This document shows positions 1 to 5,551 of a DNA stretch of 6,149 bases, piece after piece (position 1 is the stretch's first letter; each line of letters begins with the position of its first letter). The stretch lies in NCBI GenBank assembly GCA_016869015.1, contig VGFB01000252.1:1-6149 (forward strand). Reading direction: 5' to 3'. This stretch comes from Armatimonadota bacterium. Lineage in GTDB: Bacteria; Armatimonadota; Zipacnadia; Zipacnadales; VGFC01. The position numbers and the translations under genes are program-made. The notes beneath the pieces were generated by a model, which saw only the letters and a program-made list of their open reading frames with translations, had not been told where the DNA came from and made no database searches.

Positions 1-579
1 TGGAGCAACTGCTTCGTGAACGAGTACGGCGTAGCTCACGGCGGGGCCAGCCTCGGCCTGAACCTCCGCAACGAGGCCGGAATCCCCTCCAACTGCATGT
101 ATCGCGTCCTCATGGATCGCTGTCGCAGTGTGAAGGAGGTCCTCGCCGTCTGCGACACGCTCCCGGTGATGCACCACCCCTCCCATAACGTCTTCGCCGA
201 CGCCTCCGGGGCCTTAGTCGCCACCGAGCTGACCCCCGAGGGGTCGCGCGTCTGCCAGGGCTCTGACGAGCCCTGCGCGCGCGCGACAAACCACTTCTGC
301 CCGGGGCCGTGGGAGGGCCGCGACAGCGGGGAGCCGCGTCACGTCGAGAACAGCAAGCGCCGCTTCGCGAACCTGGGTCGTCTCTCAGGCGAGCTGCCGC
401 ACACCGTCGAGGGGATGCTCACCGTCGTGCGCGACCATGCCGAAAGCGGCCAGGTCTGCCAGCACGGCAACGACGACATGTGGAGCTCCGCCGCCTACGT
501 GGCGATCCCTCGCCGACGCACGATCCTCATGGCCCGCGGGCAGCCCTGCGAGGCAGAGTGGTTCGAGGTGGCGCTGTAG
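1..579 (+). CDS. C45 family autoproteolytic acyltransferase/hydrolase, C-terminal part (5' truncated)
   Basis: The frame is open from the first base, so this is the last 192 residues of a longer protein; the in-frame GTG at 16 is probably internal. The family comprises N-terminal-nucleophile amidohydrolases related to fungal acyl-CoA:6-aminopenicillanic acid acyltransferase, which mature by self-cleavage before a catalytic Cys. That Cys should lie off the window. Visible family-like pattern, numbered from the first codon: SLGLNLRNEAGIP (17-29), an Arg-led helix with an SVKE-type repeat (35-50), HNVFADASG (62-70) followed by ATELTPEG, an N-S-x-R-R core (117-121), and a C-terminal DDMWSSAAYVAIP then a strand and ARGQP (158-182), the usual closing G-x-P strand. 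No membrane segment is visible. Its stop converges on that of the isomerase gene 18 bases away, so it is probably not part of the aminotransferase-glycosidase unit. The substrate is unknown. Family call fairly sure; function not. Confidence 0.75.
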   Translation, partial: WSNCFVNEYGVAHGGASLGLNLRNEAGIPSNCMYRVLMDRCRSVKEVLAVCDTLPVMHHPSHNVFADASGALVATELTPEGSRVCQGSDEPCARATNHFCPGPWEGRDSGEPRHVENSKRRFANLGRLSGELPHTVEGMLTVVRDHAESGQVCQHGNDDMWSSAAYVAIPRRRTILMARGQPCEAEWFEVAL

Positions 580-605
580 GGGCAGCGCGTTGCGCCCCTA
601 CGGCG
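572..605. terminator. GC-rich hairpin across both convergent stop codons, candidate bidirectional terminator
   Basis: Bases 572-583 pair with 594-605 over 12 positions with one G-T wobble (575/602). The core GTAGGGGC (576-583) pairs exactly with GCCCCTAC (594-601). Inside, an A bulge and two further G-C pairs leave a loop of about five bases. The TAG stop of the C45 gene (577-579) lies opposite the TAG stop of the isomerase (598-600, minus strand). No T-tract follows on either strand, so this is not a classical intrinsic terminator. It could still halt transcription or protect the 3' end of both messages. Confidence 0.55.
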
Positions 606-1518
606 GCCCGACCACGCCCGCGCGCCGCTCCCGGAGCCATCTCACCGCCTGCGCCACGCCGGCCTCGATGTCCGCGAGCGTCGGCTTGCGGTGGTGGACG
701 TGGAAGGGGGTGCAGATCTCGAACGCGAGCGCGCCGGTGAAGCCGTGCTCGTGGGCGACACGCATGAAGTCCTCCAGTGGAACCATCCCCTCGCCGAGCG
801 GGCAGCTCTGCAGCCGCTCCACGTACTGCACCGCCAGGCCCGGCACGGCGCTGTACTTCACCAGGGGCGGCTTCCGCTGGAAGTCGCCGATGTGCGCATG
901 CACGATCGGCGCGAGGGCACTGATGGCGCGGAAGCTCTCGACCACATCCTCGCCGCGGAAGGCCAGCAGCGGCGGGTCGAGCACCACCTTCACGCTTCCG
1001 TCGTCGAGCTGACGCAGCATGTCGGCCAGCGCGTCGACGGTCTGCGCCGTTCCGGTGTGTATCTCCAGGGCCATCTCTACGCCGAGGTTGCGCGCTACAG
1101 GCAGCAGCGCGCGCACCCCTTCCAGGCACCAGTCCCACTGCTCGCGCACGGGCGCAGTGTCGTGGATCGTCTCGCCTCCCGCGTAGACCCGCACGTACTT
1201 CGCGCCCAGGTCGCGCGCCATGCGGAAGGTCTCCTGCGCCCACACGAGTTCCCGCTCGCGATCCACCGGATGCGGCCGGCCAAGATCGATGTACCCCGCC
1301 ACGAAGTCCATCGTCAGCCCTCGCTCACCGGCCAGGGCTCGGGCTCGCGCGCAGCGGTCGGCGTCCATTTCGAAGGGCGAGGCCACCGGCCGCTTTGCCA
1401 TGACCTCGACGGCCTCGAAGCCGCCATCGGCGGCCTTCACGATCTGCTCCTCGAGGGTCAGCCCCGGTCCCTCATAGAACAGCCCGGCATAGGTGATCGT
1501 GTGCAGCCCGATCTTCAT
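598..1518 (-). CDS. Sugar phosphate isomerase/epimerase-like TIM-barrel protein (AP endonuclease 2 / xylose isomerase-like fold)
   Basis: This is a 306-residue protein, the normal size for the family. It starts MKIGLHTITYAG, a typical first barrel strand. The metal-site pattern of the family is visible: E37/E39 after the first helix (FEAVEVM), E152 in ALEIHTG, D181 in VVLDPP, H207 and H209 in HAHIGD, then LGEGMVPLEDF (241-251) and E267 in LAFEI near the end. Such enzymes bind a divalent metal and interconvert keto/aldo sugars or epimerise them; many are dehydratases or of unknown substrate. No signal peptide is present, so it is cytoplasmic. The start at 1518 is chosen because GGAGG lies 7 bases upstream and because the frame upstream gives non-conserved, Arg/Ser-rich sequence. 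The gene is transcribed away from the aminotransferase across a 130-base gap, so the two may share regulation. The fold call is strong; the substrate is unassigned. Confidence 0.85.
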   Translation of the reverse strand: MKIGLHTITYAGLFYEGPGLTLEEQIVKAADGGFEAVEVMAKRPVASPFEMDADRCARARALAGERGLTMDFVAGYIDLGRPHPVDRERELVWAQETFRMARDLGAKYVRVYAGGETIHDTAPVREQWDWCLEGVRALLPVARNLGVEMALEIHTGTAQTVDALADMLRQLDDGSVKVVLDPPLLAFRGEDVVESFRAISALAPIVHAHIGDFQRKPPLVKYSAVPGLAVQYVERLQSCPLGEGMVPLEDFMRVAHEHGFTGALAFEICTPFHVHHRKPTLADIEAGVAQAVRWLRERRAGVVGPP

Positions 1519-1525
1519 GGGTCGC

Positions 1526-1530
1526 CCTCC
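1526..1530 (-). promoter_or_regulatory. Ribosome binding site of the isomerase gene
   Basis: On the minus strand a GGGGGAGGG run (complement of 1525-1533, core GGAGG at 1526-1530) ends 7 bases before the ATG at 1518. This fixes the start and excludes the upstream extension of the open frame to 1866. Confidence 0.7.
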
Positions 1531-1634
1531 CCCGGTCACAGCGTTCGGCCCTCTTCTCGCCCGCCAGTTCGCGTACCTGCGCCCGGAAGGCCCGGCGGCG
1601 AGCCGCGGCGAAGCCTCCTCGGCCAAGTACCATC

Positions 1635-1641
1635 GGGGAGG
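1635..1641 (+). promoter_or_regulatory. Ribosome binding site of the aminotransferase gene
   Basis: GGGGAGG lies 7 bases before the ATG at 1649. It decides this start over the in-frame ATG at 1493, which would overlap the first codons of the isomerase on the other strand and add about 52 residues with no family resemblance. Confidence 0.75.
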
Positions 1642-1648
1642 TGCGGCG

Positions 1649-2932
1649 ATGTCCAAGCTCGCACTGCTCGGCGGGGAGCCGATCTGTCGGTTTGAGCGCG
1701 TTGAGCTGTGGGAGCCCGATCGCGAACGCGAGCTGGCGCTGTGCCGGCAGATCATCGAGGAGCGCGCCTTCTCCGATACGGGCCACCCGATCGCCTTGGA
1801 GTTCGAGCGCCGCTTCCGCGATCTGGTGGCCGGCACCGAGTACGTGCTGCCGCAGTGCAACGGCACCTCGACACTTCTGGCGGCCTACTTCGCGGTCGGC
1901 GTCGGCCCGGGCGACGAGGTCCTGACGCCCACGTACAACTGGATCTGCAGCTTCGGCCCGGCCACGCTGCTAGGCGCGAGGCCCGTCTTCTGCGACATTG
2001 ACCCCGACACGCTCTGCCTCGACCCCGCCGACCTTGAGCGTTGGCTCACCGAGCGCACCCGCGCGATCTGCGTGCCCCACCTCTTCGGCGCCGTCTGTGA
2101 CATGGAGCCGATCCTGGCCTTCGCGCGCAGGCACGGGCTCGCCATCGTGGAGGACTGCGCCCACTCCCACGGCGCGACCTACGACGGGAAGCGCATCGGC
2201 TCCCTCGGGGACGTGGGCAGTTTCTCCATGCAAGGCGCCTCGCCCAGCGGCAAGCCCGTCGCCGCCGGCGAGGGCGGAGTCGTGGGCACGAGCAGCCGCC
2301 ACTGCTACGAGCGCATCCTCGCGTTCGGGCACCTGAACCGCCACAACATCGCCGAGGAGCTGACGGAGCCGCCGCTGAACGGGCTGACGCGGGCAGGTTG
2401 GGCGATGGTGAAGCTCCGGCCCAACAACCTCGCGCTCTGCATCGCAACCGTCGCCCTGGACGCGCTGGAATACCGCAACCGCCGCGTGCAGGAGAACTAC
2501 GATCGGCTGCTCGCCCTCCTCGCCGACGTGCCCTGCCTGCAGCCCATCCGGCAGTACCCCAAGGCCCGCAACGCCGGCTACTACGGGCACATGCGCGTCC
2601 TCTTCCGGCCCGAGGCGGCGGAGGGCGTGTCTCCCGAGCGCTTCCAGCAGGCTGTGCAGGCCGAGGGAGCAAGCCTCGCGGGCCGCTGCTACGATGGCTA
2701 TCACGTCACGCCGCCCTATGACACGGGGATGCCATACTACGACGACGGTCGCGGCCCGATCTCACCCGCGCAAGGCTACCGCCCGCAGCGCCGCGGCGAC
2801 CTCCCTAACGCTGAGCGCGTCATCCCGAACATCCTCGCCATCCCCACGATGATCGACCCGCCCGAGGGCTACATCGAGGCCTTCGCGGCGGCGATCCGGA
2901 AGGTCCACGACCATGTGGGCGAACTGCTCTAG
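1649..2932 (+). CDS. DegT/DnrJ/EryC1/StrS family PLP-dependent aminotransferase
   Basis: This is a 427-residue fold-type I PLP enzyme of the sugar/cyclitol aminotransferase family, which moves an amino group (usually from Glu or Gln) to a keto sugar or cyclitol. The N-terminus LALLGGEPI resembles the subgroup containing AHBA synthase and scyllo-inosose aminotransferases. Family landmarks: F41-SDTG, Q69-CNGTSTL (cofactor phosphate loop), GDEVLTPTYNW (88-98), VFCDIDPDTLCLDP (113-126), V167-EDCAHSHGA with PLP-ring Asp169 and His172 (His where many members have Gln), SFSMQ (191-195), probable Schiff-base Lys202, and AGEGG (206-210). The loop between SFSM and Lys202 appears about four residues longer than usual. 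The C-terminal part with LPNAERVIPNILAIP (385-399) is typical of the small domain. It is cytoplasmic, with no signal peptide. The next gene starts inside its last codons, suggesting coupled translation. The exact substrate is not predictable; no sugar-nucleotide genes are nearby. Confidence 0.9.
   Translation: MSKLALLGGEPICRFERVELWEPDRERELALCRQIIEERAFSDTGHPIALEFERRFRDLVAGTEYVLPQCNGTSTLLAAYFAVGVGPGDEVLTPTYNWICSFGPATLLGARPVFCDIDPDTLCLDPADLERWLTERTRAICVPHLFGAVCDMEPILAFARRHGLAIVEDCAHSHGATYDGKRIGSLGDVGSFSMQGASPSGKPVAAGEGGVVGTSSRHCYERILAFGHLNRHNIAEELTEPPLNGLTRAGWAMVKLRPNNLALCIATVALDALEYRNRRVQENYDRLLALLADVPCLQPIRQYPKARNAGYYGHMRVLFRPEAAEGVSPERFQQAVQAEGASLAGRCYDGYHVTPPYDTGMPYYDDGRGPISPAQGYRPQRRGDLPNAERVIPNILAIPTMIDPPEGYIEAFAAAIRKVHDHVGELL
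2898..2903 (+). promoter_or_regulatory. Ribosome binding site of the glycoside hydrolase, inside the aminotransferase gene
   Basis: GGAAGG ends 9 bases before the ATG at 2913. The competing in-frame ATG at 2949 has no purine-rich site before it and would remove the only basic residue (Arg9) of the signal peptide n-region, so 2913 is preferred. Confidence 0.55.
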
Positions 2933-2996
2933 CCCTCGCTGGCTGCTCATGGCGTTCCTCGTCGGCTGTGCGCTCCTCGGCGCCTGGGCGCCGGCC
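2913..2996 (+). other. Signal peptide of the glycoside hydrolase (type I, or possible lipoprotein signal)
   Basis: The n-region MWANCSSPR carries one Arg and is followed by a hydrophobic core from W10 to W25. The best signal peptidase I site is A26-P27-A28 before A29-E30. A competing lipobox-like LVGC (16-19) would make Cys19 a lipidation site, but it is followed by more hydrophobic residues (ALLGAWA), which is unusual for a lipoprotein. Export is well supported; the type of cleavage is not settled. Confidence 0.7.
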
Positions 2997-5549
2997 GCCG
3001 AGCTCGTGGCCTCCTGCGACTTCGAGGGTCCCTACTCCGCCGGTGAGCAGCAGATCCACGATGGCTGCCTGAACAACTGGCAGTGGGGCCGCAAGGACAT
3101 GCTGCTGCGCGCTGAGCAGGACGCCGGTCGGCCCGGCACCTCGCAGAGCATCCATGTCCGAGGGATCAGCTCGGGCGGCATGCAGTTCTTCTTCACCAAG
3201 GTCCGGTTGCGGAAGGACCGCCACTACCGGGTCTCGTGGTGGATGAAGGGGGACGGGCTCGAAGGGCCGATCACCGTGATGATCCGCAAGATCGGCTACC
3301 CGTGGACGGCTTACGTCTACGGGTTCACCGAGCTTCCAGATGGGGAGTGGCGGCAGTACTCGCTCACCGGCCCCTGCGCGGAGGACGTAGCCGAGGATGT
3401 GGGAGTGATGTGGGAGACCGGGTCTTTGGGCAAGCTCTGGCTCGATGACCTGACCGTCGAGGAGTCGGAAACGCCCTTCGAGACGGCTGCGCCGAACGTG
3501 ACGCTGCCCGCAGGTAACCTCCTACCGCGCTCCTCGTGCGAGGGGCGTCGCGACTACTTCTGGACCGGTGGCGTCTACGGCACGGCCGTCGAGGGCAAGT
3601 ACCGGGGCCCGATCGGCGAGTGGGAGGACCCGCAGCCGTATCGGGCGGAGGACGGGCGGTTCGGACGCTTCTGCCTGGCCGCGCCGGCCGCGACGGAGGG
3701 CGGCGCCGCCTTCTGTCGCAGCGCCTGCGTCGACATCCTGCCCGGCCGACCCTACACCCTCTCGGCTTGGGCCCGGGCCGATCGCCCCGACGTCACCGTG
3801 AACCTGGCGTTCCTCTACTTCGGGTCCGAGAGGGGCGTGACCGGTCGCGGGTTCACCCTTGGCCCCGAGTGGCAGCGCCTCTCGGTGACCGGCACGCCTG
3901 AAGCCACCCGGTGGAACCAGGTGTACCTTCAGTTCTGTACCGGGACCTCCGGCGCCACGGCCTACCTGGACGGCGTGCAGTTTGAGGCCGGCGAGACGCC
4001 CACCGACTATGCGCCGCGGTACCCGCTGGAGCTATACGCGGACCTCGGTGAGGGCCGTGGCAACCTGCTGACCTGGGGCGAGACCGTCCCGCTGGAGGTC
4101 CTCGCCGCGCCGGCCGTCGAGACGGACCGCCGGCGGGTGGACGTTGAGGTGACCATCACGGGTTACCCTGATGTCGTCGTGTGGCAGAGGACCCTCGCCC
4201 TGCCGGTCGGGGAGCCTGTGCGCCCGGAGCTGAAGCTGCAGCGCCGAGGGCTGTTCCGCGTGTCGCTGCGGACCCTCGACGACGCCTTGGCCGGTCCGCA
4301 GGAGATGCTGTTTGCCGTGCTGCCCGCGCCGCGGCCGACCGGCGAGGAGAGCTACTTCGGCACGCACATCACCGTGCGCCCCTTCTTCATCGATTACGCG
4401 CGCCGGATCGGGATGAAGTGGACGCGCTTCCACGATGCCTGCATCATCACGAAGTGGGGCTGCGGCGAGCCCGCCCCGGGCGAGTACCAGTGGTTCGATG
4501 AACCGGTCGACGCGATCCGGGCCGCGGGCCTGCACATCCTGGCGCTGCCCGACGCGCCGCCGCAGTGGGCTCAGCGGGAGGGCGACGGCCCTCCGATCGA
4601 CGTGGAGGCCTTTGGCCGCTACTGCGAAGCCGCGGCGCAGCACTACCGCAACAGCATCCGCCACTGGGAGGTCTGGAACGAGCCCTACATGCCGGGCTTC
4701 TTCGGCGGCACCGCGCCGGAGTTCGACCCGGTCCTGCGCGCCGGGCACGCCGGGCTTAAGCGCGGCAACCCCGACGCGAAGGTCCTCGGCTGGTGCGCGG
4801 ACATCTCGACCACCGGGTTTGGGGCCGCTCTGACGCCGGAGGCCCGCCGTTGCCCGGACATCTTCAGCTTCCACCACTACATCTACAACCTGGCGGGCGG
4901 CGGGACGCTGCCCTTCGCCGAGGAGCTCGCCGACCACCTCAAACTCATCGAGCCTGCGCCCCCCAAGGAATGCTGGAACACGGAGGGCTCCAACGGCGAG
5001 GTGGGGGGCAACAGCTTCTACACCTTCCTCCCCGCGACGCGCGAACTCAACGACCGTGCCGCGGCCTTCGGCTCCCGCGTCTGGCTCGAGCACGCGAAGG
5101 CGGGCATCGGCAAGTACTTCGTCTACACGCTACACCAGAGCGACACGATCATGTACTACGGCGGCCTCAAGGTGCTGATCGGCTTCGACCGTTCGCCGAC
5201 GCCCGCCGCCGTCGCGACCGCCACGACCGCCTGGTGCATGGATGGCCTGTCGAGCGTGCCGGTCGAGCCGATCACCGGCGCGGTGCAGGCGGCCTTCGAA
5301 GGTGAGGGGCGCGCGACCTGGGCCGGCTACGACGACGGCGGTTGCGAGGGGCGGCGCAGCCTGCGGCTGGACCGCTTCCCCAGCGGCGTGCAGCTGCTGG
5401 ACGTGATGGGCAACGACCCCCGCCGCGACGGCGTCCGGACGTGGACCCTGGGCTGGCAGCCGCTCTTCGCGGTCAGCGCGACGCACTCGGCTGCGCAGCT
5501 CGCCGAGCTCGCGACCAAGGCCCTCGACACCCCCGGGGCGGGAGGGTGA
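2913..5549 (+). CDS. Exported multidomain clan GH-A glycoside hydrolase (GH39/GH5-like) with two CBM4/9-like N-terminal modules
   Basis: This is an 878-residue exported enzyme. Residues 1-28 form a signal peptide. Residues ~31-185 and ~200-370 look like two jelly-roll carbohydrate-binding modules: each opens with a SCDFEG- or NLLPRSSCEG-type strand and ends in LWLDDLTVEE or AYLDGVQFEAG, the CBM4/9 hallmark. Residues ~372-470 form a further beta-sandwich linker. The catalytic TIM barrel spans ~480-770: GTH (483-485), TRFHDA (504-509), WEVWNEP (585-591) with proposed acid/base Glu590, FSFHHYIY (651-658), and CWNTEG (687-692) with proposed nucleophile Glu691. The ~100-residue spacing of the two Glu and the NEP motif fit retaining clan GH-A enzymes. 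Residues ~770-865 resemble the small C-terminal beta domain of GH39/GH51/GH30-type enzymes. The start overlaps the aminotransferase by 20 bases. About 16 Cys remain after the signal peptide, so disulfides are possible. Clan call strong; family and substrate open. Confidence 0.85.
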   Translation: MWANCSSPRWLLMAFLVGCALLGAWAPAAELVASCDFEGPYSAGEQQIHDGCLNNWQWGRKDMLLRAEQDAGRPGTSQSIHVRGISSGGMQFFFTKVRLRKDRHYRVSWWMKGDGLEGPITVMIRKIGYPWTAYVYGFTELPDGEWRQYSLTGPCAEDVAEDVGVMWETGSLGKLWLDDLTVEESETPFETAAPNVTLPAGNLLPRSSCEGRRDYFWTGGVYGTAVEGKYRGPIGEWEDPQPYRAEDGRFGRFCLAAPAATEGGAAFCRSACVDILPGRPYTLSAWARADRPDVTVNLAFLYFGSERGVTGRGFTLGPEWQRLSVTGTPEATRWNQVYLQFCTGTSGATAYLDGVQFEAGETPTDYAPRYPLELYADLGEGRGNLLTWGETVPLEVLAAPAVETDRRRVDVEVTITGYPDVVVWQRTLALPVGEPVRPELKLQRRGLFRVSLRTLDDALAGPQEMLFAVLPAPRPTGEESYFGTHITVRPFFIDYARRIGMKWTRFHDACIITKWGCGEPAPGEYQWFDEPVDAIRAAGLHILALPDAPPQWAQREGDGPPIDVEAFGRYCEAAAQHYRNSIRHWEVWNEPYMPGFFGGTAPEFDPVLRAGHAGLKRGNPDAKVLGWCADISTTGFGAALTPEARRCPDIFSFHHYIYNLAGGGTLPFAEELADHLKLIEPAPPKECWNTEGSNGEVGGNSFYTFLPATRELNDRAAAFGSRVWLEHAKAGIGKYFVYTLHQSDTIMYYGGLKVLIGFDRSPTPAAVATATTAWCMDGLSSVPVEPITGAVQAAFEGEGRATWAGYDDGGCEGRRSLRLDRFPSGVQLLDVMGNDPRRDGVRTWTLGWQPLFAVSATHSAAQLAELATKALDTPGAGG
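5541..5546 (+). promoter_or_regulatory. Ribosome binding site deciding the start of the GATase-like gene
   Basis: GGAGGG lies in the last codon and stop region of the glycoside hydrolase. It is 5 bases before the GTG at 5552, a workable spacing. It overlaps the alternative GTG at 5546, which would form a GTGA overlap with the hydrolase stop but leave no spacing. I therefore chose 5552. Confidence 0.5.
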
Positions 5550-5551
5550 GG

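Larger units (their letters stand above)
1519..1648. promoter_or_regulatory. Divergent intergenic region, probable promoters for both flanking transcripts
   Basis: This 130-base stretch lies between the starts of two divergent genes and must carry their promoters and leader sequences unless transcription enters from elsewhere. It holds the two Shine-Dalgarno sites and is very GC-rich. I could not identify convincing -35/-10 hexamers on either strand. A short perfect inverted repeat, GCGGC-GA-GCCGC (1595-1606), is the only symmetric element seen and is weak in such GC-rich DNA. The function is inferred from position. Confidence 0.45.

Noticed and set aside
527..1243. 238-codon minus-strand frame overlapping the isomerase
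   Set aside because: It is another frame of the same strand as the real gene, with an Arg/Gly/Ala-rich product and no motif.
1595..1606. Perfect inverted repeat GCGGC-GA-GCCGC as an operator
   Set aside because: Its five-base arms made only of G and C are expected by chance in this DNA. It is noted as a weak candidate only and not annotated separately.
1628..1633. TACCAT as a -10 promoter element of the aminotransferase
   Set aside because: It matches only four of six consensus positions, lies directly next to the ribosome binding site, and has no -35 partner at the right distance.
1493..1648. N-terminal extension of the aminotransferase from the ATG at 1493
   Set aside because: It overlaps the isomerase start antisense and has no family similarity. 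The ATG at 1649 has a good ribosome site and gives the expected LALLGGEP start.
691..1695. 334-codon plus-strand frame across the isomerase gene
   Set aside because: It is antisense to a clearly conserved TIM-barrel protein. The translation is His/Arg-rich with no domain pattern and no ribosome binding site.
1970..2704. 244-codon minus-strand frame inside the aminotransferase
   Set aside because: It is a shadow of a strongly conserved gene; the product is low-complexity and rich in Val, Ala and Gly.
4032..5093. 353-codon open frame on the minus strand inside the glycoside hydrolase
   Set aside because: It is antisense to the conserved catalytic domain. Its product is rich in Arg, Ala, Gly and Val without family motifs, as expected for a shadow frame in GC-rich DNA.
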